Assembly (NCBI GenBank): GCA_964036045.1
Contig: OZ038382.1
Coordinates: forward strand, 149,432,961 to 149,496,960
DNA from: Eutreptiella sp. 'Long Island Sound 2002'
Lineage: Eukaryota; Euglenozoa; Euglenophyceae; Eutreptiales; Eutreptiaceae
Length of the DNA: 64,000 nucleotides
Direction: 5' to 3'
The notes below the pieces were generated by a model. The model ran no database searches. It saw only the letters and a list, made by a program, of their open reading frames with translations, and had not been told where the DNA came from. Position numbers and translations under genes: made by a program. Position 1 is the first letter of the stretch, and each line of letters opens with the position of its first letter. Below, piece by piece: positions 1 through 9,510 of this stretch.

Positions 1-599
1 GTGGGTGTGGTGGTTTGTGTTGTCTGGTGGCGCGTGGCCGGTGTGTGCGTTGCGTGGGTGTTGTGGGGTCTGGTCGGCGTGGGTGGTGTCGGTGTGGGTG
101 TTTGGGGTTGGGTGCTGGTTGTGGGCGTGTCGTTCGCGCGGTGCAGTCGGGCCTGATGGTGGTGCCGCTGGCGACGTCGATGGTGACGGTGCTGCAGGTG
201 GTAAGGGTGGGACGGTGGTGTTGGCGGTGTCCGGTGTGGGTGGTGTGGAGTGTGGGGGTGTGGCAGGTGTGGTGCGGGGCGGATGGTGGTGTGCTTGGCG
301 ACGGCGACGCGAGTGCTGCCGGGGGGGAGGGTGTTGTTGGTGATGTTGTGGGCGTCCGGTGGCGGGTGGTGGTGGTGGTTGTGGCTGGACTGCTTGGTGG
401 TTGTGGTGTCGGCGCATGGCCCTGATGACGGGCCCTGGGTGTGTGGTGGCGGGTGGGCGTGCATGGTGGTGGTGATGGTGTGTCCTTGCGGGTGGTGTTG
501 GGTGTGGTACCGTTGGGCTTGTGGTTTGCGATAACTGAGCACTCACCCCTCCGGGTGGCGCGGGCCCGGTGGTCCGGTAGCCCGTCCGGCAGGTGGCGC
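1..599 (-). other. G-rich region, inverted copy of the leader of element L
   Basis: The + strand is rich in G and T (GTGGTGGT-like runs) and reads as the reverse complement of about 22530-23100. That is the C-rich leader ahead of ORF1 of element L, so a second L copy probably runs on the minus strand off the left edge. Open frames here follow from composition and I do not call them genes. Confidence 0.6.
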
Positions 600-955
600 C
601 GGGTGCTCACGCGTCCCTCCGGACGGCGGCTGCTCCGTAGCCGGCAGGTGCTGGGTTCACTGCCGGGCGCACACACGTCCCTCCGGACGGCGGCTGTTTC
701 GCAGCCGGCAGGGGCTGGGTTCACTGCCGGGCGCACACACGTCCGTCCGGACGGCGGCTGTTTCGTAGCCGGCAGGGGGTGGGTTCACCGCCGGGCGCAC
801 ACACGTCCATCCGGACGGCGGCTGTTTCGTAGCCGGCAGGGGCTGGGTCCACTGCCGGGCGCACACACGTCCATCTGGACGGCGGCTGGTTCGTAGCCGG
901 CAGGGGCTGGGTTCACTGCCGGGCGCACACACGTCCATCCGGACGGCGGCTGTCG
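600..955 (+). repeat. 64-bp tandem repeat, left arm
   Basis: About five and a half units with a spacing of exactly 64 bp: TGCCGGGCGC or close variants begin at 661, 725, 789, 853 and 917. Each unit also carries a GACGGCGGCTG block and an ACACACGTCC block. The period is not a multiple of three. The mirror array is at about 22186-22520. Confidence 0.9.
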
Positions 956-1464
956 CGCTGTGGGGACTGCGGGGCTTGGACTTGTTCTTGGCGGCTCGTT
1001 CGTCGTCGGGTGTGGGTGTTTGCCGTGGTGGTGTCGTGTTTTTGTGCCGTGGTGCGTGCTGGCGTGCGGTGCTGCGTGTGTGCCCTGCTCGGCCTGTGTG
1101 TGGCGCGCGCTCCTTGCCCGGGCGTGCTGCTGCGCAGGCGCGGGGACACACCCTCTCTCTGGCGGGCCCGGTTGGCTCCATGGCGGGCCCTGTTGGCGCC
1201 GGGCTGTGGCCCGGCGCGCGGCAGTGGGGTGTGTGCACGTTGGGGGGGGGGGGGTTCGGACCCCTCCTCTCGCTTTCCCCGCCTTGTCCCTCAGTCCCTC
1301 TTCGCCGGCCTGCCCTGCCTGCCCACCCTCTTCGTACCCGCTGGGTTGGCCTTGGCAGGTCGGTTGGTCTTGGCGGTCTGACATGGTGTTTCTTTCCTGC
1401 AGGGCGGCGTGGGCTGGGTTCGTTTTGGGGGCGGGTTGCTCGTGTGGTGTGCCGCGCCGCTTGG
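956..1464. other. GC-rich spacer between the two tandem arrays (left arm)
   Basis: Non-repetitive GC-rich sequence with a run of 13 G at 1242-1254, mirrored by a run of 16 C at 21873-21888. Open frames cross it, but they only continue frames of the adjacent satellite and show no recognisable domain. I see no gene. Confidence 0.6.
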
Positions 1465-3160
1465 CTCCTGTTCACCGGTGTGCACGCTCCGTGTGTGGTG
1501 TTGTGTGTACGGTGTCCTGGGCCCCCCGGCTCCTGTTCACCGGTGTGCACACCCTGCGTGTGGTGTCGCGTGTACGGCGTCCTGGGCCTCCCGGCTCCTG
1601 TTCACCGGTGCGCACGTTCTGTGTGTGGTGTTGCGTGTACGGTGTCCTGGGCCTCCCGGCTCCTGTTCACCGGTGTGCACGCTCTGTGCGTGGTGTTGCG
1701 CGTACGGTGTCCTGGGCCTCCCGGCTCCTGTTCACCGGCGCGCACGCCCTGCGTGTGGTGGTGTGTGTACGGTGTCCTTGGCCTCCCGGCTCCTGTTCAC
1801 CGGTGCGCACGCTCTGCGTGTGGTGTTGCGTGTACGGCGTCCTGGGCCTCCCGGCTCCTGTTCACCGGTGTGCACGCTCTGTGTGTGGTGTTGCGTGTAC
1901 GACGTCCTGGGCCTCCCGGCTCCTGTTCGCCGGTGTGCACGCCCTGTGTGTGGTGTTGCGTGTACGGTGTCCTGGGCTCCCCGGCTCCTGTTCACTGGTG
2001 CGCACACCCTGCGTGTGGTGTCGTGTGTACAGTGTCCTGGGCCTCCCGGCTTCTGTTCACCGGTGTGCACGCCCTGTGCGTGGTGTTTTGTGTACGGTGT
2101 CCTGGGCCTCCCGGCTCCTGTTCACCGGTGCGCACGCTCTGCGTGTGGTGTTGCGTGTACGGCGTCCTGGGCCTCCTGGCTCCTGTTCACCGGTGTGCAC
2201 GCTCTGTGTGTGGTGTTGCGTGTACGGCGTCCTGGGCCTCCCGGCTCCTGTTCACCGGTGTGCACGCCCTGTGTGTGGTGTTGCGTGTACGGTGTCCTGG
2301 GCTCCCTGGCTCCTGTTCACCGGTGCGCACGCCCCGCGTGTGGTGTTGTGTCTACGGTGTCCTGGGCCGCCCGGCTCCTGTTCACCGGTGTGTACGCTCT
2401 GTGTGTGGTGTTGCGTGTACGGTGTCCTGGGCCTCCCGGCTCCTGTTCATCGGTGTGCACGCTCTGCGTGTACGGTGTCCTGGGCCCCCCGGCTCCTGTT
2501 CACCGGTGTGCACGCTCTGCGTGTGGTGTTGCGTGTACGGTGTCCTGGGCCTCCCGGCTCCTGTTCACCGGTGTGCACGCTCTGCGTGTGGTGCTGTGTG
2601 TACGGTGTCCTGGGCCTCCCGGCTCCTGTTCACCGGTGCGCACGCCCTGCGTGTGGTGTTGCGTGTACGGTGTCCTGGGCCTCCCGGCTCCTGTTCAGCG
2701 GTGTGCACGCTCTGCGTGTGGTGCTGTGTGTACGGTGTCCTGGGCCTCCCGGCTCCTGTTCACCGGTGTGCACGCTCTGTGTGCGTGTACGGCGTCCTGG
2801 GCCTCCCGGCTCCCGTTCACCGGTGTGCACGCTCTGTGTGTGGTGGTGCGTGTGCGGTGTCCTGGGCCTTTTGGCTCGTGTTCACCGGTGTGCACGCTCT
2901 GTGTGTGGTGTTGTGTGTACGGTGTCCTGGGCCTCCCGGCTCCTGTTCACCGGTGTGCACGCTCTGCGCGTGGTGTTGCGTTTGCCGTTTGGCCCTTTTG
3001 CGCTCGTGTGGTGCGTGTTGTGTTGTGCGTGTGGTGTCCTGGGACACTTGGTTCGTGTTCTCCGGTGTCGCGGTGTGTTGCGGCGTGTGTGGTGTCCGGT
3101 GTGCGGTGTTGCGTGTGCGGTGTCCTGGGCCTCCCGGCCCCTGTTCACCGGTGCGCGTGC
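1465..3160 (+). repeat. 65-bp satellite array, left arm
   Basis: About 26 degenerate units of 65 bp, each with the core CTCCTGTTCACCGG, a CGTGTACGG(T/C)GTCCTGGGCC block and a GTGTGGTGTTGCG block. Because 65 leaves remainder 2 on division by 3, one frame passes through all three phases every 195 bp. The consensus has no stop in any + frame, so three overlapping frames of 640 to 790 codons run through it. These predict a Cys/Val-rich 65-residue peptide repeat without a recognisable fold. I read it as satellite, not protein. Confidence 0.88.
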
Positions 3161-3299
3161 TCGGTGTGTTGCGTGGTGTGTGCGGTGTGGGTGTGGGTGC
3201 GTGCTCGCGTGTGCCATACCGTGGCCGCGTCGTTGCGGACTCTTTGTTTTTGCGGAAAAATGTTTCTTTACACATTGCTTCCTATGGCGTCTGATTTAT

Positions 3300-4035
3300 T
3301 CTTCCTGTTTTGGACTCTTTGATTTTGGCGACGCCCAAGAGTAAGCGTGTCTTAATGCATGCATGGCGGTGTATGCTATTTACGCGTTGGTTTGCGGACT
3401 CTTTGCATTTTGCGACGCCCAAGAGTAGGCGTGTTTGTTCAATGCATTCATGCTATGCCACTTATTCTTCATGTCTTGGACTCTTTGTTTTTTGCGACGC
3501 CCAAGAGTAAGCGTGTCTTAATGCTTGCATGGCGGCATATGCTACTTAACCGTTGGTTTGCGGACTCTTTGTATTTTGCGACGCCCAAGAGTAGGCGTGT
3601 TCGTTTAATGCATTCATGGTATGCTACTTATTCTTTATGTCTTGGACCTTTTTTTTTTGCGACGCCCAAGAGTGAGCGTGTCTTAATGGGCTCAAAGGTG
3701 GGTGGGGAGGTACATGGAGAAGGACAAAGGAAGAGGAAGCGTGCAAGTCGGAGGGTGTGGCGTGTTAGTTATCCATTTCTTCGGTGTTTACGCGCCGCTC
3801 GTGATGCGTTTTTCTTTATCTATACGGCGTGTTAGGGGGCGGGAGGCACGGTTTGTGGACTCTTTGTTTTTTGCGACGCCCAAGAGTAAGCGTGTCTTAA
3901 TGCATGCAAGGCGGTACAAGGTACTTACTCGTTGTACCTTGGGACTCCCACGCTACTTATTCCCTTTGTCTTGGACTCTTTGTTTTATGCGACGCCCAAG
4001 AGTAAGCGTGTCTTAATGCATGCATGGCGGCATAT
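3300..4035 (+). repeat. About 84-bp hairpin repeat array, left arm
   Basis: Seven copies of a unit with GGACTCTTTG, then TTTTGCGACGCCC, then AAGAGTAAGCGTGTC, then usually TTAATGCATGCATGGCGG. Five lie 83-84 bp apart from about 3311 to 3650; two more are near 3858 and 3978. ACTCTT and AAGAGT in each unit form a 6-bp inverted repeat around GCGACGCCC. The array borders the satellite and is mirrored at 18616-19330. Confidence 0.85.
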
Positions 4036-4124
4036 GCCACTCACTCTTTGGTTGGTTTTGGGGCGCGCACAAGTCCCCTACTCCTATTGCATGCACTTTG
4101 CTAAGTGATTTGGGGCACGCAACG

Positions 4125-4271
4125 TTCCGCTTTCCCGTCTTGGCGTCTCTTTTGCGCTACAAAAAAAGGGGGGCTGGTGTGTAAGAGCGGTTGTCATGGT
4201 TGCCCCGCTTTGCACCGCAGGACAGGACCGTTAGCCCCCCATGACAACCACTCCCTGGTCGAAGGCCATCG
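4125..4271. repeat. 147-bp insertion with a conserved stem-loop
   Basis: Present in the left arm and absent at the matching place in the right arm, near 18500, where CAACG is joined directly to TTTTGGCC. It contains an 11-bp perfect stem (4189-4199 with 4239-4249) around a 39-nt loop. The reverse complement resembles 42885-42970, downstream of chromovirus C, so it is probably a fragment of a dispersed element. Confidence 0.7.
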
Positions 4272-4378
4272 TTTTGGCCCTACCCTCGCCTCTAATCTTC
4301 TTCTTTGTTGTTGGAGCGCGCACAAGTCCCTAGCGCCTAGGGCACGCACTTTGCTAGGTGTTTTGGGGCATGCAACGC

Positions 4379-4602
4379 TCAACTTCGTCGCCGTCGCGAC
4401 TCTGTTGTTCTGCTTTTTCTGTGAGTGTCCTAAATTTTGCGACCTCGCCAAACAGCGGCGTAAAATGTTTTTGGGGGTTTCTGAGGTCGGAAAAATCGAT
4501 TTTGCGCTTTATTTTTGCTGGTTGTGCGTCTTTTTCGTGATTTTTTGTATTCTTCTGCTGCGATTGCGCGACGAATATCTGTCCCGCGCCGTTTGCTCGG
4601 GT
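4379..4602. other. Short AT-richer segment between left arm and chromovirus A
   Basis: No repeat or coding signal that I recognise. An open frame crosses it into the gag remnant, but its predicted residues are hydrophobic and unlike Gag. I place the truncation of chromovirus A near 4600. Confidence 0.4.
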
Positions 4603-4995
4603 TTGAGTTTCCGGGAGTACAGGTCTCAGCACGACGGGTGCTGGGTCTGTTATGGCAAGGGAAACAACCATGCACATGACCACCGTCAGTGCAAGGTGTA
4701 TGAGGCGGACAAGAAGGCCTACTTCGCCGCTCATCCCGAGAAGAAGCCCAAGGAGCAGCGGATTTCCGATTGGAAGGCGAAGGGCGGAGACGGGGGAAAA
4801 GGCCAAGGCAAAGGCCAAGGAAAAGGCGGAGGAAGAGGCTATGTTGGTGGACCTGGCCAAGACCGACGAGTGAGGTCGATCGAGGAAGTTGCTGAGGACA
4901 TGTTGAGGACGTTGGAGGAACTCAAAGCCCAGCAACGTGGTGGACAAAGTCCTGGCGGATCGCAGCCGGAAGGGGCTGCGGGAAGTCAAGTCTAG
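4603..4995 (+). CDS. Gag remnant with nucleocapsid zinc knuckle (element A)
   Basis: The fragment contains a Cys/His cluster, CWVC then HAHDHRQC, a CCHC-like zinc knuckle with a longer than usual spacing. A Gly/Lys/Gln-rich basic tail (GKGQGKGQGKGGGRG) follows, typical of RNA-binding nucleocapsid. The matrix and capsid parts are absent, so the 5' end is a truncation and no start codon should be looked for. The frame ends at TAG (4993-4995) and continues without a shift into the protease frame. The stop could be a CAG to TAG mutation or a natural gag/pol boundary; it is not the UGA CGG context seen in element B. Confidence 0.65.
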   Translation: MSFREYRSQHDGCWVCYGKGNNHAHDHRQCKVYEADKKAYFAAHPEKKPKEQRISDWKAKGGDGGKGQGKGQGKGGGRGYVGGPGQDRRVRSIEEVAEDMLRTLEELKAQQRGGQSPGGSQPEGAAGSQV

Positions 4996-5796
4996 AGGAG
5001 CCCCCACGGGAGTGGGACCTCGGAGGTCTCTCCTCCAAAAATCAGTGGAATCCCAGAGAAAGCGAGGGCACATCGGGTGCCGAAGAAGGCTCCAGAAGAG
5101 CCAAAACCACTGAGTTTCGCCACTCCCAACCCCTGGAGTGCCCTGCCAAGGGAAGTATATGTGGGCAAGGGACGTGGCAAGAAGGAAGGAGCGACCACGG
5201 AGAGCCCCGTGGACGGGCAAGATCAACCCAAGATCTACACCATCTGTGATCATACCCTCGAAGTCCTGATGCACCCGGACGTGCTAGAGTTGCATGCCGT
5301 GAGAGTCGTCCATACACCGCATGGCGACGAGCAGCAGTTGCACTTGAAGGTGCGTGTACGGTGCGGACAAGAGGAGTTGGTGGTGGATGTTTTGGTGGAT
5401 ACGGGTGCCCAGGTGAGCCTGGTCCGGAGAGGGTTGTTCAAGGAGGAATCCCTGCAGCCCAGCCGTAGACCGGTACGCCTGAAGGTGGCCAATGGACAGA
5501 TTATGGGTGGTGGCACCCATGAGGCCACTATCAGTATGGAATTCTGGGAACATGAGCGCTTGAACCGCCCTGATCTGGCGAAGAGAAGCACTCTATCCGG
5601 GAACTTCTATGTGGCCGACATTACAGATTGGGATATGATCATGGGGTATGACTTCATGGTGGCAAATGCCATTGGAGCCCTTCCCCATCGTGCAACGCTG
5701 GTCCGGGAGGATGATGAATGCCTCACATGGCTGTCCACGGACTATGCATGCGGATCATCCCAATGGAATGCTGAGGAAGAGGACCGGATCGTCTGA
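4996..5796 (+). CDS. Retroviral-type aspartic protease region (element A)
   Basis: The catalytic motif is VDTGAQVSLV near nucleotides 5398-5427, preceded by a beta-strand-like ELVVDVLVDTG. A downstream DMIMGYDFM matches the conserved ILG(D/Y) turn of retropepsins. Such proteases cut the Gag-Pol polyprotein in the particle. There is no ATG near the start. The frame simply follows the TAG at 4993, as expected for part of a polyprotein. It ends at TGA (5794-5796), and the next domain continues in the same frame, so this stop is probably a mutation, perhaps CGA to TGA. Confidence 0.8.
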   Translation, partial: RSPHGSGTSEVSPPKISGIPEKARAHRVPKKAPEEPKPLSFATPNPWSALPREVYVGKGRGKKEGATTESPVDGQDQPKIYTICDHTLEVLMHPDVLELHAVRVVHTPHGDEQQLHLKVRVRCGQEELVVDVLVDTGAQVSLVRRGLFKEESLQPSRRPVRLKVANGQIMGGGTHEATISMEFWEHERLNRPDLAKRSTLSGNFYVADITDWDMIMGYDFMVANAIGALPHRATLVREDDECLTWLSTDYACGSSQWNAEEEDRIV

Positions 5797-6624
5797 GCGG
5801 TGCAAGCTGTGGGGGCCAAGTCCAGAGGAGACCGCGGAGTTCAGCTCACGGAATATCGAATGGCGCCACAGGTGTACGACAGGATGATCCAGACGCTGGG
5901 CGCCGAAGCGCCCGAGACGGACGTCTCCGCTTCCCGGGATGCCCCACTTCTGCGGAAGTGTAGGAGGCATTGGCATAGAGGAGACTCAGCCTGGCATAGG
6001 CATTGGGGTTTGAAGGAGTGGGGGCCCATGTATTGGCATGGCTCCCTGGACAACACCAGACGTACGGTGGAGAAGATTGTCGCGTATAGGGCGAAGGGGA
6101 TCCTGGTCATAACCGGCATAGGATCCACCCCATGTCCGCTGGAAGATCTCAAGTCGACGCTGGACTCCATCACCCTGAAGGAGATGTCATTCGGGCCAGA
6201 GGAGGAGCTGTTCATCGACGCCAAGGGTGTATCAATGCCCTCCCCGGGTCAAGCGTGGGGTACCAAGGCTTTCCTGGTGGATGGGGCGCAAGCCCAGCCC
6301 ACGGGTGACGAAGCATTCATCCGTAGGGTGGAGGCGGTGCCCATGAAGGTCATGTTTGAGCCCAAGGAGGGGACGGATCAGCCAATTGATGGCATTGACG
6401 TCCTGTCCCACGCCGAGATCGACGACGTCGTCAACTACATGCGGATGGGGATGCACGACCGTGTGGCAGCCAAGAAGAGGCGGGCCATGGTCACATCTCC
6501 GCATTGGTGGGAAGACAAGATGTTGGTCACCGGCAAGTACGAGAAGGATGAGTTCGTGGCGAGGGTCATGGATCACATCGCGGACAAATACGATGGTCCG
6601 GTTGGGTCGGACCCACCAACCTGA
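5797..6624 (+). CDS. MTase-like module between protease and RT (element A)
   Basis: The protein here reads ASRDAPLLRKC, then a Trp/His-rich stretch ending LKEWGPMYWHGSL, then VEKIVAYRAKGILVITG. This resembles the Dam/N6-adenine MTase-like domain known from DIRS elements (an ASxxN-like start, WG..W, a helix, then a hydrophobic strand). I do not see an intact catalytic DPPY or NPP motif; the place reads YWHG, so enzymatic activity is doubtful. The same region occurs in element B and in the DIRS element of this window. The frame is continuous with protease and RT, separated by TGA codons at 5794 and 6622. Assignment is by motif pattern only. Confidence 0.5.
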   Translation, partial: AVQAVGAKSRGDRGVQLTEYRMAPQVYDRMIQTLGAEAPETDVSASRDAPLLRKCRRHWHRGDSAWHRHWGLKEWGPMYWHGSLDNTRRTVEKIVAYRAKGILVITGIGSTPCPLEDLKSTLDSITLKEMSFGPEEELFIDAKGVSMPSPGQAWGTKAFLVDGAQAQPTGDEAFIRRVEAVPMKVMFEPKEGTDQPIDGIDVLSHAEIDDVVNYMRMGMHDRVAAKKRRAMVTSPHWWEDKMLVTGKYEKDEFVARVMDHIADKYDGPVGSDPPT

Positions 6625-7880
6625 GGTTTTCCAAGAGTGGGAACCGGTAGCGACGAGCACCAGCCCGAGGCCGCAAATTTCCGAAGATTATCGGTGGGAA
6701 TCGCGACGCACGACGATGAAGACGGCATATCGGAGGAGGAGAAGTCGGACTCGGACCCAGAAGAGGCCTATACCGCAGTGCGGTCGGTTGTATCGATACC
6801 GAAGCAAGCGGCTGAAGAGGCTCAGGAGAACCCGAAGGTCGCCGAGCTGAAGGAGAGGCTGATCAATGCCTATCCGCGGCTATTCAGTGGCGTCGCCAAC
6901 AAGAACCCTCCGGATCGTGGGAGGTTCGGCACAGCGAGGATCAAGCTGAAGCCGAACCCCAAGATCTATCGTCATCGGGAGTACCAACTTCAGGGCGATC
7001 GGGCCGAGGCCATGAAGAAGCTGTTGGCCGAGTTCATTGAGCGGGGATGGATCGAACCCTCCGACAGTGAGTGGGCCAGCCCAGCCTTCATCGTGCCCAA
7101 GAAGGAGAAGGGCGAGTGGAGGTTGGTGGTTGATTACAGAGGTTTGAACGAGCAGACCGAGCACGACTCGTACTCGCTTCCCCTGATGGACTCCATCCTC
7201 CAAAAACAACAGAAAAAGCGGATTTTCACGGTGTTAGACCTGAAACACGGCTATCAACAGATGCCGCTACACCCAGACTCCAGGCCCTGCACAGCGATGT
7301 CGACGCCGCTGGGGCCCATGCAGTGGAAAGTGGTGCCTATGGGCGCCAAGAATGGCAACGCCGCTTTCCAGCGCATGATGGAGGACCTACTCGGTCCTGT
7401 CCGGGACTGTGCCGATCTCTTCGTGGACGACATCATCATCGGGTCCGGCACGGAGAACATGACTGAGGACGAGCTCATCGAAGCGCGTGAGAAGGATCTG
7501 CGCCGAGTGCTCAGCGAGCTGGACAAGCACAACATGGTGTGCAAGCCCACCAAAGCCTCACTCTTCGTGAAGGAAGTGGAGTTTGCGGGTCACGTGGTTG
7601 GTCACGGGCAACGCCGTCCCGTGCCTGGGAAGCTGGCGTCCCTGCACCACTGGGAGAAGCCCCAGATCATCAGCGAACTCCGATCCTTCATGGGGTTCTG
7701 CAACTACTATTCGGGCTATGTCCGAATGTATGCAGAACTGTCGGGGCCGCTGCACAAGATGCTGCAAGTGGGCAAGCTCGATGGCCGGAAGGGGAGCAAG
7801 AATAATCTTGCCTGGACCCCTGAGGCTGAGGATGCGTTCAACCGCCTGAAGGAGCGACTCCTGGGGCAGTTGGGGCTGTT
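6625..7880 (+). CDS. Reverse transcriptase of chromovirus A, interrupted
   Basis: Ty3/gypsy RT motifs are in order: EWRLVVDYRGLN, then FTVLDLKHGYQQMPL with the first catalytic Asp, VVPMGAKNGNAAFQRMM, and LFVDDIIIG with the Asp pair. The thumb and connection follow (FAGHVVGHG, then SFMGFCNYYSGYVRMYAELS). The normal motif has PFGL or PMGL then NAP; here it reads PMGAKNGNA, slightly changed. It copies element RNA to cDNA in the particle. The frame is cut at 7880 between two bases of a codon by the DIRS insertion and resumes at 12579 with the codon completed (LF/LVDPDKG). Confidence 0.93.
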
Positions 7881-8460
7881 TCGGATTTACCCGAATAGGT
7901 GAGGAGGAAAGAAGAGATGGCGAAGCAATAGCACTACACAAGACACATATATGGGCCAACTCCTTAAAACCGGTTTGTTTTCTCTGTTTTCTGCTCTTTT
8001 GGTGCCCTTTGCTACCTTTCATTGAAACGGGCACCCTCAAAATATACACAAAAATGGTATTATACATGAAAAATGAACTTTTGACCTCAAATACCCCCCA
8101 TGGGGTTTGAACCCACACTCTACCAACCTTAGAGTTGTGTTTTTCCTCTAAGCTACGACCTGTCGTCGACGATCTCAGAGAAAACCGTAGTATAATAAAA
8201 AATTTGGAAAATCAGTACTCCTTACATGCTCCAACCACTATTAACCTCCCATGCTCTTAAAACCGTGGCAACCGACGACCCAAGTGTCAACTGCTTTTCA
8301 CGGTGAGCGAAGAACTTAAGGGAGGGACAGGGTGGGCATATATGTGTCTTGTGTAGTGCTATTGCTTCGCCATCTCTTCTTTCCTCCTCACCTATTCGGG
8401 TAAATCCGAGCTGGCTCAGCTAGCACTACACAATCCCCATATATGGGCAACAGAACGGAA
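7881..8460. repeat. DIRS left terminal repeat and internal complementary region
   Basis: 7881-7955 begins TCGGATTTACCCGAATAGG and ends near CATATATGGGCC. Its reverse complement lies at about 8336-8407 and is joined directly to the complement of the right end (GCTGGCTCAGCTAGC) up to about 8450. The junction CGGGTAAATCCGA/GCTGGCTCAGC therefore records the circular joint. An internal segment, 8231-8275, also matches the right end (12500-12537). About 270 bp between these parts contains a tRNA-like sequence. Confidence 0.85.
8098..8163 (-). other. tRNA-like (Asn GUU-like) sequence, probable SINE head
   Basis: On the minus strand the sequence has an A-box-like GTAGCTTAGAGG, an anticodon arm CTCTA-AGGTTGG-TAGAG with a perfect 5-bp stem and 7-nt loop, and a T arm GTGGG-TTCAAAC-CCCAT. 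Base 33 is G instead of U, and I could not pair the acceptor stem, so it is not a working tRNA gene. A tRNA-derived SINE is the likeliest reading. It lies within the left end of the DIRS element. Confidence 0.5.
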
Positions 8461-8497
8461 GAACTGAGCTCCCGTGAACTGAACCCTTATATAAGAA

Positions 8498-9510
8498 TTA
8501 ATTAATCGCCAGGCGCGAAGCGCGCGCCGCTTCCCCAGTCGCCAGATCAGGAGGGACCAGAACTTGCGTGATGCGCAACAGAGCTCTGGTCCTGTCGTAA
8601 AACTTCCTGAATGTATGGTAACAGGACCAATCACCCAATGCCGCTACCACATGCGGATCCACGCCAAGATAGATTAGTGCAGTTGCTGCTGCTCCTCGTG
8701 TAGAATGCGCGGAAAACGAATCCGTCTCCAGTTCCCCCAATTCCAGTAGGTGTTTCCTTAACCAGCGAGTAGTGAGACCGTTGATGGTATCAGACGATAA
8801 AGGCTTCCGTGGCTTTCGTAGGGACACAAAAATCTCAGAACCCTCGTAATCACCAGTAGCTTCCAAATAACGCGCTAAGCAGCGCTGCGGATCAATTGAC
8901 GGTGGCGTAACATTGTGAATAGGATAACGTGCATAGTATCTCCTCCCTTTGCGCTTAGCAGAAATGAACCAAGGCTGAGCAGCGCGTTGGATATCCCTAC
9001 GTGATCGCGCCAGATCAACGCCTCGGAACAAGGCAAAGAATCTCAAGGACAAAATGGCTTGCAAGCGCAGCTGAGCTTCCGTCTCCACAGGTTGCTGATG
9101 CATGACTTGTATAAGACGCCGTACATCATAGAAACGATGATAATGAGGAACACTGACGAACCAGTCACGTTTCAAGTTGCGTAGCATACCCTCGAAACGT
9201 AGTTGCGAAAAGCACGGGAATAAACACACTGCTGAATACGCCATACGCCCAGCACTTAAAGAATGCGTGCGTGAAAACTTTAAAAGTTGCACCGCCACCG
9301 TCATCAGTGGGATTTGACCAAAGCGCTCCACCTTTAACAGTGGAGCAAGCGCCGCGTCTTGTAACAAGAACGTACCAAACATGTGCCACGCAGAATTGTA
9401 ACGTTTCAAGGTGTCCTTCCCGATTTCATTGATGATAAGCGTCGCCTCTTCGTTGGTAGCTCCTCGCAATTGATAGTATTCACGCAAACATACGCCAAGG
9501 TCAACACGAA
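8498..9510 (-). CDS. Tyrosine recombinase (YR) of the DIRS element
   Basis: The catalytic set is present: an Arg in LRFFALFRGVDLARSRR, HSTR in FSAHSTRGAAATALIYLG as the HxxR pair, then GDWSCYHTFRKFYDR with the likely nucleophilic Tyr after the conserved Trp. An N-terminal SAM-like core-binding part (DTLKRYNSAWHMFGTFL) precedes it. It would integrate circular cDNA in place of an integrase. The open frame runs upstream to 10201, but there it is antisense-free shadow of the MTase-like frame; I place the real protein start near 9480-9510. The frame is intact to its stop at 8498. Confidence 0.88.

Larger units (their letters stand above)
1..4378. repeat. Left arm of a long inverted repeat
   Basis: This stretch is the reverse complement, block by block, of about 18405-23100. 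The order from the window edge inwards is a G-rich region, 64-bp repeats, a GC-rich block with a run of 13 G, the 65-bp satellite, the 84-bp hairpin array and a short unique segment. Similarity stops at 4378, where the left reads GCATGCAACGC then TCAAC and the right (reverse complement) reads GCATGCAACGC then CAAAC. The left arm has about 147 bp (4125-4271) that the right arm lacks. The right satellite holds two extra blocks that the left lacks. The outer end is beyond the window. Confidence 0.85.

Noticed and set aside
960-3344. Very long Cys/Val-rich open frames across the left satellite, and their counterparts at 20025-22170
   Set aside because: All three frames are open with the same 65-residue repeat because the unit is 65 bp and stop-free. 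There is no codon-position signal or domain.
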